30,346 nt of DNA from positions 1 through 30,346 of IMG/VR virus record IMGVR_UViG_3300032401_000053. One strand, written 5' to 3'. A model generated the notes under the pieces. It was not told the DNA's origin and searched no databases. It saw nothing but the letters and a program-made list of their open reading frames with translations. This document shows, one piece after another, positions 20,599 to 28,089 of this stretch; positions within the stretch are counted from its first letter, which is position 1, and every line of letters starts with the position of its first letter. A program made the position numbers and the translations under genes. The stretch is from a virus.

Positions 20599-21178
20599 AA
20601 TCGAACTAATTCAAGGCTCCAAAGAATGGCTAGAGTATCGATCTAGCCATATTACAGCTACAGATATTGGAAGTATCATGGCGTTGAATCCGTTTAAGTC
20701 TGCTATTGCATTGTTTGAGGAAAAGATCGGCTTACGAGATGTTGTTATCACTGACAAAATGAAAGCAGGATCTGAAATGGAAAGTGTGGCTTTACAACAG
20801 TTTATCGAGGAAACAAAACTCAATGTAAAGCCGGCTGTACTTGTCTCTGACTCCCACCCATTTTTGATGGCTTCTGTTGATGGAATTAGCGATGATGGAA
20901 AGCATTTAGTTGAGATTAAATGCGGTAAACGGGCTTATAAAGAAGCGATCTTAGGAATCATAGCTTCTTACTACAATTCTCAAATGCAGGCACAATTATT
21001 CGTTTGTGAGCTAGATGAAATGTCGTTCTATTGTTTTAACGGAACTCATGGGATATTGCAGATAGTGCATAGAGATCAGGAATTCATCGATAAAATGCTG
21101 ATTGCAGCAGAAAAGTTTTACGATAATCTGATAAATTTGCGTGAACCTGTTATTGAATGTGAAATTTTTAACTACTAA
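20591..21178 (+). CDS. YqaJ-type viral recombinase exonuclease (lambda Exo family)
   Basis: The 195-aa nuclease has the full motif set of the YqaJ family: the start SKEWLEYRSSHITATDIGSI, GSEME at 60-64, ASVDG with Asp97, VEIKC with Glu108 and Lys110, and NSQMQAQLF at 129-137. It degrades one strand from DNA ends to give the single strands that Bet anneals. AAGGAG precedes the ATG and the gene overlaps its neighbour by eight bases. Its stop abuts the end of the convergent adhesin gene without any gap, so the two transcripts must overlap. Confidence 0.95.
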   Translation: MSRIELIQGSKEWLEYRSSHITATDIGSIMALNPFKSAIALFEEKIGLRDVVITDKMKAGSEMESVALQQFIEETKLNVKPAVLVSDSHPFLMASVDGISDDGKHLVEIKCGKRAYKEAILGIIASYYNSQMQAQLFVCELDEMSFYCFNGTHGILQIVHRDQEFIDKMLIAAEKFYDNLINLREPVIECEIFNY

Positions 21179-21910
21179 TCACCCAAAAAGCAAGAACCCG
21201 CCAAAATTAGAAAGGGCTTGAAGTCCACCAATTATAGTATTTTTAGTTCCGCCTGATCCTGTGACATTGATATACGCTGTATTTGTTGCAGTCATCGGAA
21301 CAATTACTGAAAAACTATCAACTAAAGTTCCGTTAGTTACATTGGGAGCTCCGAAACTTGACACATTATAAGTTGCTCCAGTTGTGACAAGTTGAGTTAA
21401 ATATGTAGTTGCTACTGTCACTGAAGATGCCCAATAGATTGTTCCTGTAAAAATATAACGACCAGTTACAGGAGCTGTAAATGTAAATGTTCCGGTATTA
21501 AAAGAAGATCCCACATTTGCTACAGTTGAATTGAAAGCCACTGTATAAACTGTTCCATCGCCTGTTACGTTTCCTGTATTGGCTGAAAGATATGCCTGAA
21601 AATAAGGTTGAGCAGAATTTTGCAGTCTTCCGGTAGAGTCTATCGTAACTGTGGAATTATTAAAAAGAGCTGTTGAACCTGTTCCATTCCATGTTGCCAC
21701 TGCTCTGTCTGTTGAACTTGCAGGTCCTGTTATTGCACTTGGTGCAGTTTGAAAAGTTGGTGCTGATCCGGATCCATTACTAGTTAGTAATTGTCCTGCA
21801 GTGCCTGTAGCAGTACTAGTAAGTACTCCGCTAGCATCAGAGTATATCACACCGTTTGTGGTCAAACTTGTATCAAAAAAGTGTCCACTGGTATTACTTC
21901 CTATTGTCAT
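21179..21910 (-). CDS. C1q-like adhesin (tandem copy 1)
   Basis: The 243-aa protein has a repeat-rich linker (residues 1-85 with TSLTTNGVIYSDASGVL and STDRAVATWNGTG) and then a C1q/TNF-like beta-sandwich (about 95-243; PYFQAYLSANTGNVTG, FNTGTFTFTAPVTGRY and GGFLLFG at the end). Such trimer-forming heads at the tips of phage fibres bind receptors. The first 46 residues are almost identical to the tandem neighbour while the head domain is diverged. The ATG has AAAGGGA. It is probably a virion fibre tip. Confidence 0.75.
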   Translation of the reverse strand: MTIGSNTSGHFFDTSLTTNGVIYSDASGVLTSTATGTAGQLLTSNGSGSAPTFQTAPSAITGPASSTDRAVATWNGTGSTALFNNSTVTIDSTGRLQNSAQPYFQAYLSANTGNVTGDGTVYTVAFNSTVANVGSSFNTGTFTFTAPVTGRYIFTGTIYWASSVTVATTYLTQLVTTGATYNVSSFGAPNVTNGTLVDSFSVIVPMTATNTAYINVTGSGGTKNTIIGGLQALSNFGGFLLFG

Positions 21911-21922
21911 AAAATCCCTTTT

Positions 21923-22651
21923 TTAACAAAGCAGATATCCGCTGAATGTTGTAAATCCTGCTGTTCCTTCTACATCAATAACTTTTGTTGAACCATTCAC
22001 AGTAATTGAAACGGTTGCTGTATTTGTAGCAGTCATAGACACAACAGCACAAAAACTGAACGCTAATTCTGTCTGAGAGAATGGGCTTTTATAGCTTCCA
22101 ATAAAATACGATGTTCCTGTCGTCACTAAATTCGCTTCTATTCTTGAGTGACCTGCCAAATATCCGGATGTGTAGATTACACCGCATAATAGGTATTTTC
22201 CTGTCACCGGAGCTGTGAATGTTCCAGTACCTGTATTAAAATTACTGTTATTATCAAACGCTTCTGAATCGAATGCAATGGTATAAGTAGTTGCATCTCC
22301 TGTAACATTTAATACATCTGCCGACAAATAGGCTTGAAAACACGGCTGTACAGAGTTAGTATACCTTCCTGTAGAATCTATATTTGTCGTCGAGTTATTA
22401 AAAAGGGCTGTTCCACCTGTGCCATTCCACGTCGCAATTGCTCGATCTGTAGAACTACCTGGCCCAGTGACGTTTCCAGTAGCTAAAGCCTGATAGGTAG
22501 GTGCAGATCCAGCACCGTTACTTGTAAGAACATGAGTAGAAGTTCCCGCTGCTGTGCTAGCAAGTACACCGCTAGCTTGTGAATATACCACACCATTCGT
22601 CGTTAGGCTTGTGTCAAAAAAATGACCGCTTGTATTACTTCCTATTGTCAT
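21923..22651 (-). CDS. C1q-like adhesin (tandem copy 2)
   Basis: The 242-aa protein has the same plan as the gene at 21179-21910: linker with TSLTTNGVVYSQASGVL and STDRAIATWNGTG, then a C1q-like head (about 95-242; FQAYLSADVLNVTG, FNTGTGTFTAPVTGKY, end FSGYLLC). The two heads agree at strand ends but differ in the loops that would touch a receptor. Twelve bases separate the genes. The pair looks like a duplication followed by divergence of the head, giving the phage two binding specificities or alternative tips. Confidence 0.75.
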   Translation of the reverse strand: MTIGSNTSGHFFDTSLTTNGVVYSQASGVLASTAAGTSTHVLTSNGAGSAPTYQALATGNVTGPGSSTDRAIATWNGTGGTALFNNSTTNIDSTGRYTNSVQPCFQAYLSADVLNVTGDATTYTIAFDSEAFDNNSNFNTGTGTFTAPVTGKYLLCGVIYTSGYLAGHSRIEANLVTTGTSYFIGSYKSPFSQTELAFSFCAVVSMTATNTATVSITVNGSTKVIDVEGTAGFTTFSGYLLC

Positions 22652-22658
22652 ATTTTTC

Positions 22659-23774
22659 CTATAATAACGTTGCTAATGGTGTTTTAGTCGTGGTATTCAC
22701 AGTAGAAGAGGCCCCAGCTCCATAGAATGCAATTAGCGCATATTGTAGTGTTCCTAACCCTGTAATCGCATTTGTGTTAGTGCTGAATACAGAACAACTG
22801 ATGACGGGCAATGTTGCACCTGTACCAATTGAAATTGCACTTCCTGTACCCCCTTCGATTCTAGAGAAATATAGAAAGCTAGATCCGCTTCCTCCGATCG
22901 TTAGAGTTGTGGCATTTAAAACATTAAAAAAAGTATGTTCTGAAGAAAATGATCCTGTCCCGCTTGTTGTAACAGGGCAGTACATTGCACTAGAAGAAAA
23001 ACTAACGTTTGCAGATGCGAACGTGGAGGCTGTTGTTGAATTCGTTGACGATAAAATAGAGTAGTAAACATTCACTGCGCCGGCTGTGTAAATAAAATAT
23101 GTATTTGTGCCACAATTTCCATTGCATCTATAAAGTTGCAATCCAGCGTTAGCATTTGTGCAGTTGATAGCGTTTGCATTCGTTGCAGTGATAAAACAAT
23201 TTATTAAATAAACAGTCGTTGCATTAGCTCCCGTCATCTGTAAAACATAATCACCGTTAGTTTTCAGGTTAATACCGCTGATTGCGTATGATCCCGTTGC
23301 TGTGACTGTCATTTTACCAAGAATTGTGACGTTAGGAGTATACGCGTCGCAATCGAATGCACAGAGGTTAATGCCTGGAGAAAGTGTTAAATTTTCTGTA
23401 TATATTCCTGGTTGAATAAATATCGTTTGAGGTGCTACGGCTGCTGCTGCTGCTGTGATAGCAGACGAAATGGTTGTGTAATTTGCTCCATCTGCTGCAC
23501 CGCCTGCGCTGACTATATAGCGTGCTGAATGATAATCGTTAGCAGGTCCAGTATTTGTAACTGTGATTGTACCTGGACCATTTGTAATAGATATTCCTGA
23601 TCCAGCCGTAAGAGTATTGACGTCAATATGTGTTCCGCCAGCATTAACCGCTGTCCTTCCTATCCACAACTGACCATTGGAAATTAAACCATTAGATTCA
23701 GATGCTCCACCAGCTCCAGCAGTAGAAAAATCTGCATTTGTCGAATACATTATATCATTATCAAAACCGCTCAT
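22659..23774 (-). CDS. Beta-helix tail spike or adhesin
   Basis: The 371-aa protein has an N-terminal attachment and hinge (about 1-80; GQLWIGRTAVNAGGTHID, then GSGISITNGPG), followed by the right-handed parallel beta-helix pattern of the pectate-lyase fold: YTTISSAITAAAAA, FIQPGIYTENLTL, then short repeated strands with Asn and Thr ladders. No catalytic residues are recognisable, so carbohydrate binding is more likely than cleavage. I chose the ATG at 23774 (MSGFDNDIMYST), which overlaps the upstream stop as TAATG, over an earlier frame start inside the neighbour. Confidence 0.7.
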   Translation of the reverse strand: MSGFDNDIMYSTNADFSTAGAGGASESNGLISNGQLWIGRTAVNAGGTHIDVNTLTAGSGISITNGPGTITVTNTGPANDYHSARYIVSAGGAADGANYTTISSAITAAAAAVAPQTIFIQPGIYTENLTLSPGINLCAFDCDAYTPNVTILGKMTVTATGSYAISGINLKTNGDYVLQMTGANATTVYLINCFITATNANAINCTNANAGLQLYRCNGNCGTNTYFIYTAGAVNVYYSILSSTNSTTASTFASANVSFSSSAMYCPVTTSGTGSFSSEHTFFNVLNATTLTIGGSGSSFLYFSRIEGGTGSAISIGTGATLPVISCSVFSTNTNAITGLGTLQYALIAFYGAGASSTVNTTTKTPLATLL

Positions 23775-24322
23775 TAACTTACCCTCACGTAATATCCTAC
23801 AACAGACCAATTTACAGTAAATCCAGCAGTTCCAGTAACTCTCAAAATTGCATTATTTCCCGAAACAACAATATCTGCTGTTCCAGGCATTAACGCCAAA
23901 CTTTCGTTGTTAATCTTGTCTGGTGTTCCTACTAAAGATGACACTATACCAGTTGTTTGTACGGTACCAAAAAGACTATATCCAGCTCCAGCGGGTGTCG
24001 TTGACTCAAAAGCTGCAAAATTAGCTTCAATTACAAATACTGCAGGTGTTACACCTAAAGAAAAAGTTACTAGATTTGTTGTAACCGCTCCTATCGTAGA
24101 GGCTGTTCCCTGTAGACGATTTGTAAGCTGTACTGTTAAAGTATTGCTTCCAGATGAACCATCGGTTTGAATCCCATTAGCGTTATCTGTGGTAACATAT
24201 CCACCTGAAACATTGAGAATATTCAGAGCTGGTATTGCAGGTGAATTTATATCAGTAACGTAATCAGTAGCTACTGATGGAGGAGATGGACCAGTTGATC
24301 GATCCTTATATATTTGGCTCAT
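23774..24322 (-). CDS. Tail appendage protein, beta-rich
   Basis: The 182-aa protein has a short N-terminal attachment segment (MSQIYKDRSTGPSPPSVAT), a Gly/Asn/Asp-rich middle and a small beta domain at the C-terminus (about 90-182; VVSGNNAILRVTGTAGFTVN) of the type found at fibre ends. TAGGA lies before the ATG. It sits in a run of virion surface genes and overlaps the beta-helix gene by one base, so it is likely assembled with it. No named family. Confidence 0.6.
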   Translation of the reverse strand: MSQIYKDRSTGPSPPSVATDYVTDINSPAIPALNILNVSGGYVTTDNANGIQTDGSSGSNTLTVQLTNRLQGTASTIGAVTTNLVTFSLGVTPAVFVIEANFAAFESTTPAGAGYSLFGTVQTTGIVSSLVGTPDKINNESLALMPGTADIVVSGNNAILRVTGTAGFTVNWSVVGYYVRVS

Positions 24323-24328
24323 TTTTTC

Positions 24329-24667
24329 CTAGCTTGGATATACATTACTGATTCTAATACTACCACTAGTTCCTACTGATGCATTAGTTGAAAACTGCGT
24401 ATTTATTGCCATGGAAAAAGTTGCAGCGGTTCCATGATTTGCTCGTAAGTCTAAAACAAAAGACTGTCCTGCCTCTAATGTCATCCAGGTGTTTGTATTA
24501 TCTACTGAAATCGGAACCGAAACGTCAGACTGATTATCGAAAATAATGATTGCTGGATTTTTAGTAAGTGCAATACCAATATTTTGGTAAGCTCCATTAA
24601 ATGTAGTTGCTAATCTAGATCTTTCAGTGTCAAAACCTACGTAAATACTAGAAATTGGACTAGTCAT
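24329..24667 (-). CDS. Small virion surface protein
   Basis: The 112-aa protein (MTSPISSIYVGFDTERSRLA start) is a single compact beta domain with Trp and aromatic core residues (NTWMTLEAGQSFVLDLR). Such small proteins in short-tailed phage fibre clusters often cap the fibre or connect its parts. It overlaps the start of the next virion gene region by four bases. Function is inferred from context. Confidence 0.6.
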   Translation of the reverse strand: MTSPISSIYVGFDTERSRLATTFNGAYQNIGIALTKNPAIIIFDNQSDVSVPISVDNTNTWMTLEAGQSFVLDLRANHGTAATFSMAINTQFSTNASVGTSGSIRISNVYPS

Positions 24668-24867
24668 GAAACCTCACAATTTGATAAAGCTTCTTGTTCT
24701 TCTGTTTCTTTTTGTTGTTGTTTATGGGCTTCAACCATTCTATCTACCATCATACCCTTCAATTCCATAAGAAAGTCGTGAAATACTCCAATAGGCATAT
24801 CATTGTCAACTAAAACTTTAACTTTTCCACAATCGCTATTGAACATTTGAACTGGTTTATTTTGCAT
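24664..24867 (-). CDS. Small helical protein behind the duplicated element
   Basis: The 67-aa product (MQNKPVQMFNSDCGKVKVLV start) ends in a Gln- and Glu-rich helix (AHKQQQKETEEQEALSN). I chose the ATG at 24867 because AGGAG lies five bases before it; a longer frame from 24891 has no ribosome site. It is the first gene after copy B of the 208-bp element, just as the FCCH-domain gene follows copy A. A chaperone or linker role in fibre assembly is possible, but nothing in the sequence proves it. Confidence 0.65.
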   Translation of the reverse strand: MQNKPVQMFNSDCGKVKVLVDNDMPIGVFHDFLMELKGMMVDRMVEAHKQQQKETEEQEALSNCEVS

Positions 24868-24906
24868 TTTTACTCCTGTGCATATTTTCAAGTTTCTCTA
24901 GTTTTT

Positions 24907-24984
24907 TTATCCGTTGGACTCGAGAAATCTCGCCACTAAAGGAGCGAGATGAAGCGCGCCTCTTGTTTTTATTTCGTTTTCCAT
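24907..24984 (-). CDS. Mini-ORF in element copy B (possible leader peptide)
   Basis: Twenty-five codons, MENEIKTRGALHLAPLVARF then LESNG, from an ATG with GAAAGGTAG upstream. The stop TAA is the last triplet of the element. Copy A has the same frame but stops nine codons earlier. The shared pattern RGALHLA-x3-A-x-FL-x-SNG could mean a real peptide or simply the pairing needs of the RNA. Confidence 0.3.
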   Translation of the reverse strand: MENEIKTRGALHLAPLVARFLESNG

Positions 24985-25114
24985 AATATACTACCTTTCT
25001 TGTCAGGCAAGCAAGGACTAGTTGCCTTAAAAACCTTAAGTTAATTGGCCCTCGGATTAGATGGCTTGGGAGTAATCCCTAGAAGCCTTCGCATTTATGC
25101 GAGGGAGTAATCAC
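24907..25114 (-). repeat. 208-bp structured element, copy B
   Basis: Same length and about 94% identical to copy A at 4880-5087, in the same strand, without an endonuclease gene in front. The last codons of the HNH frame (D-Y-S-L-A-stop) are still readable here, so this copy may be the scar of a second HNH insertion. The conserved stems (CCCTCG/CGAGGG, GGCTT/AAGCC, AGGCAA/TTGCCT, CTCGC/GCGAG/CTCG) are all kept, while the loop between CTCGC and GCGAG differs at seven of ten bases. It lies between the repeat fibre gene and the gene at 24867, with no homology beyond its two ends. Confidence 0.8.
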
Positions 25115-25192
25115 ACTTGAACTGACTTTAATATTCATTAAATATTTTTTTTGCAATATCAACGTGAAATAGCAAGTCTCGTGTTTTTTCAT
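25079..25192 (-). CDS. Small ORF entering element copy B
   Basis: Thirty-seven codons (MKKHETCYFTLILQKKYLMN start) begin at an ATG with a strong ribosome site, CACAGGAGGTTAT. The frame runs into the 208-bp element and stops within its first 35 bases, in a frame different from that of the HNH tail. It may be the truncated start of a gene whose middle was lost when the element arrived, or a leader peptide. The gap 25115-25237 has no other gene. Confidence 0.4.
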   Translation of the reverse strand: MKKHETCYFTLILQKKYLMNIKVSSSVITPSHKCEGF

Positions 25193-25237
25193 ATAACCTC
25201 CTGTGATTGGTGCCACAGAAGGTAATTAAATTAAATA

Positions 25238-27664
25238 CTAGGTTTGCCTTACAATAAAATAATCAAATGTACTTACATCTGTTGCTACAGCAGCCCCAAC
25301 AGCACTAAAAGATGCAATGACGAATGAAGCACCAGCACTAATCGTGGTAATTGGAAATCCTAAAGCTGGAGATCCGTTAAGCGCTGAACGTGTAACAAAT
25401 ATTCTATCACCAGCTGCTATATTGGTATTTGCAACTGTCACCGTACCTGCAATTAGGGTTGCTCTTCCGATAAAATCTGTAACAGCTCCACCATTCAATT
25501 GAAGTTGAGTTGCAACGTTTACAAGTGCTAAGTTACCAGAAACGTTTACTCCTCCAGATCCAGCTTTCAGAGCTAAACTAGCAGATCCTGTTTCTGTACC
25601 AACCGTAATCACGTTAGCTGCTGCGCCAGTTCCAAAATTCAAAGTCTTAACACCAGTATTTGCTGCGTAGTTAATTGTTTGAATTCCAGTACCTCCAAAG
25701 ATAGTACCTGTACCTGTTTGTGCAGTTCCACCTATACTCAAGGTTCCGCTTGTTGTAGCTGCACCGATTGTATAGGTTGTAGTTGCTGCGCCATCTAGCG
25801 TGAAGTTGCCTGTTCCAGCTTTTAGAGAAAGGGATGCTGCGCCTGAAATCGAGCCGATTGTGACTAAGTTAGCTACAGCACCTGTAGCAATATTAACAAC
25901 CTTAGCAGCTGTTGCGCCACCGGCGATGTTAACTGTTGTAGCCCCTTCACCTGCTCCGATTGCCACAATATTAATTCCAGAACTTGATCCTAATGTCATA
26001 GTTCCAGTCTGTGCAGTTCCACCAATAGCTATCGTTCCTGTTGTTGTAGAAGCTCCGATGGTATATGTACTTGCTGCGTTACCGTCTAAAGCAAAGTTAC
26101 CAGTGCCGTTCAATAGAGTTAAACTTGATGCGCCGTTACTTGAGCCTATAGAAATAAGATTAGCTCCGGCCCCTGTCGCGAGTGTGACAGTTTTACCGCC
26201 GGTGGAATTGGCAATATTTATCGTTTGGGCCCCTGTACCTCCAGCTATGGTCATAGTGCCTGTATTGGCACCGGTACCACCAAAGTTTATGGTTCCGCTA
26301 GTTGTTGTAGGACCAAATGTGTAAGCTGTAGTAGCTGCACCATCAAGGCTAAAATTACCAGTTCCGGCTTTTAAAGTAAGAGATGCGGCACCTGAAGCCG
26401 AACCGATTGTCACTACGTTAGCAACCGCCCCGTCGGCAATTTTTACCACTTTAGCACTTGTTGCCCCTGTAGCGATGTTGACGGTTGTCGCGCCTTCACC
26501 AACTCCAAGAGACAGTATATTTGTACCAGAAGATGAACCAACTGTAATGGTTCCAGTCTGTGCAGTTCCGCCAACCGAGATAGTACCAGTTGTCATCCCT
26601 GTACCGACGTTTACAGCACCCGCTACTTGTACGGCAGCTATGGAAACGGTTGTCGCTCCAGATCCGCCGGCAATTATAAGAGCATTTGTACCTGAAGACG
26701 ATCCGAGCGTCATAGTTCCAGTCTGTGCGGTTCCACCAACCGAGATAGTACCTGTAGTGGTTGCTGCGCCAACTGTATAAGTTGAAGTTGCAGCGCCATT
26801 AAGAGAAAAGTTACCAGTGCCGACAAGGAGTGAGATTGAAGAAGTTGATGAAACACTACCTAGGGTCAACACATTAGAAACCGCTCCGGTTCCTATATTA
26901 ACGGCTTTAGCTGAACCAGCTCCGCCGGCGATATTTACGGTTGTCGCCCCTGTCCCCGCGCCAACTGCCACAATATTTGTGCCTGAAGACGATCCGATCG
27001 TCATGGTGCCTGTTTGTGCAGTTCCGCCTACGGTGATAGTGCCTGTAGTTGTTGCAGCTCCTATCGCGTAAGTCGATGTTGCAGCGCCATTAAGAGCAAA
27101 GTTACCTGTTCCTACGTTGATATTTACAGCCGCAGCACCGCCGGTATTCCCGATTGTAGTTACGATGCCACTACCATTACCGATAGTTGTTGTATTGTTT
27201 GAAGTAAGAGTTGTGAATGCACCTGCTGCTGGAGTTGTGCCACCAATTGCGGGTGGGGCTGCAAATACATCTGCTAGGTTTGATGGTGTAACTAATAAAG
27301 CAAGTGCGGGTGTTGACGGGGTACCTGCAACAGCTTCTGCATTTGTTGCAAGTTGACCAATACCTGCTACTGTATCAGTAGCCACAGGAGCACCGGCGAT
27401 TGCCAAAGCATCAGCGTAAAACTTTGTAGCCACAGGATATAAGATTGAAGATGTTCCTTCAGTAATAAAAACTACACCCTCGACAGCAGCTGTAGCAGAT
27501 GGGACAAGATCGCCAACGGCACTTGCAAGAGTTGCAGGACTAATGTAAAGCTCTTGGCTATCTCCTGCTGCTGCTTCTACAGAATTAGCCGCTCTTGTAG
27601 ATCCTGTTAACGATTGATTTGATTGGCTTCCAGTGTAACTGGTAGAACGGGCAAATTTTCCCAC
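25238..27664 (-). CDS. Repeat-built tail fibre
   Basis: The 808-aa protein has an N-terminal phage-fibre type domain (about residues 1-150; ELYISPATLASAVGD, then DTVAGIGQLATNAEAVAG), then five consecutive repeats of roughly 85-150 residues, each opening GNF-[AST]-L-[ND]-G and containing TGTISVGGTAQTGTMT, GSSSGTN and GATTVNIA, which predict a long beta-solenoid or triple-stranded shaft. A short C-terminal part (about 730-808) is different and may be the tip. It starts at GTG with AAGAGG upstream. Near-identical repeat DNA makes recombination-driven length change likely. Ala, Gly and Thr codons make it more GC-rich than the neighbours. Confidence 0.85.
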   Translation of the reverse strand: MGKFARSTSYTGSQSNQSLTGSTRAANSVEAAAGDSQELYISPATLASAVGDLVPSATAAVEGVVFITEGTSSILYPVATKFYADALAIAGAPVATDTVAGIGQLATNAEAVAGTPSTPALALLVTPSNLADVFAAPPAIGGTTPAAGAFTTLTSNNTTTIGNGSGIVTTIGNTGGAAAVNINVGTGNFALNGAATSTYAIGAATTTGTITVGGTAQTGTMTIGSSSGTNIVAVGAGTGATTVNIAGGAGSAKAVNIGTGAVSNVLTLGSVSSTSSISLLVGTGNFSLNGAATSTYTVGAATTTGTISVGGTAQTGTMTLGSSSGTNALIIAGGSGATTVSIAAVQVAGAVNVGTGMTTGTISVGGTAQTGTITVGSSSGTNILSLGVGEGATTVNIATGATSAKVVKIADGAVANVVTIGSASGAASLTLKAGTGNFSLDGAATTAYTFGPTTTSGTINFGGTGANTGTMTIAGGTGAQTINIANSTGGKTVTLATGAGANLISIGSSNGASSLTLLNGTGNFALDGNAASTYTIGASTTTGTIAIGGTAQTGTMTLGSSSGINIVAIGAGEGATTVNIAGGATAAKVVNIATGAVANLVTIGSISGAASLSLKAGTGNFTLDGAATTTYTIGAATTSGTLSIGGTAQTGTGTIFGGTGIQTINYAANTGVKTLNFGTGAAANVITVGTETGSASLALKAGSGGVNVSGNLALVNVATQLQLNGGAVTDFIGRATLIAGTVTVANTNIAAGDRIFVTRSALNGSPALGFPITTISAGASFVIASFSAVGAAVATDVSTFDYFIVRQT

Positions 27665-27788
27665 GTAGACCTCTTTTTAAATTTTAAATCTCAATGTACA
27701 ACTTTGTCTTGCAACATCCTAATAAATACTAGATAGTCAGACACAATCACATATAATTGAATAATATAATTTAAATTTGGTTTCTTAA
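27665..27788. other. Divergent gap of 124 bp
   Basis: It separates the fibre gene from the plus-strand regulator gene. A TATAAT at 27765-27770 lies about 20 bases before the regulator start, but the -35 region is poor. I see no terminator or clear operator repeat in it. Confidence 0.35.
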
Positions 27789-27962
27789 GTGAATAATAAT
27801 AAGAAATTTAGAACAACAACGTTTCAGATAACCGAACATCAACACACTCAACTAAAAACGATGTGTATCCTAACACACAAAAGCATGGGCGAATTTATAC
27901 GGTTAGCTATCCACGATAAAATTGAGCAGTTGAAAAAAAATAAAAACACCCAATCTTTATAA
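27789..27962 (+). CDS. Ribbon-helix-helix DNA-binding protein
   Basis: The 57-aa protein (from GTG; MNNNKKFRTTTFQITEHQHT) has the pattern of the Arc/MetJ fold: a strand FRTTTFQIT that would enter the DNA groove, a helix EHQHTQLKTMCIL, a short turn, and a second helix SMGEFIRLAIHDKIEQLK. Dimers of such proteins repress promoters. The GTG directly follows a stop codon in its own frame and is the only start giving the full fold; the ribosome site is weak. It is a plus-strand gene in a minus-strand block, so it may regulate the fibre gene beside it, or be the antitoxin-like part of a small accessory pair. Confidence 0.8.
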   Translation: MNNNKKFRTTTFQITEHQHTQLKTMCILTHKSMGEFIRLAIHDKIEQLKKNKNTQSL

Positions 27963-27978
27963 TTGAAATTCGTCTATT

Positions 27979-27987
27979 TGGTATAAT
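27979..27987 (+). promoter_or_regulatory. Extended -10 promoter before the 26-aa gene
   Basis: TGGTATAAT (TG at 27979-27980, TATAAT at 27982-27987) is a full extended -10 element, about 22 bases before the ATG of the small membrane gene. A good -35 is lacking, which extended -10 promoters do not require. Confidence 0.5.
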
Positions 27988-28008
27988 AATATAGAAAAGG
28001 GGAAATTG

Positions 28009-28089
28009 ATGTTATATTATATGATTGCTATACCGATATGTTTAGTATTTTCATTTTTTGGAATGTTATTTTTAGCTTGGACAGATTAA
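28009..28089 (+). CDS. 26-aa membrane peptide
   Basis: The gene encodes MLYYMIAIPICLVFSFFGML then FLAWTD: one hydrophobic helix with almost no charge except the final Asp. A ribosome site AAGGGG is eight bases before the ATG and an extended -10 promoter is upstream. Tiny hydrophobic peptides like this are the toxin part of type I toxin systems or small membrane-targeting phage factors. Its stop shares the sequence TTAA with the stop of the convergent gene at 28086. Confidence 0.55.
   Translation: MLYYMIAIPICLVFSFFGMLFLAWTD

Noticed and set aside
4880-25114. The two 208-bp copies as ends of a composite transposon
   Set aside because: They are in the same direction 20 kb apart around essential virion genes, have no terminal inverted repeats and no target duplication.
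25317-27356. Long open frames on the plus strand across the fibre gene
   Set aside because: They are the mirror of the repeated Gly/Ala/Thr codons: composition is Val/Pro/Ala monotony, no ribosome sites, and they break where the repeats change.
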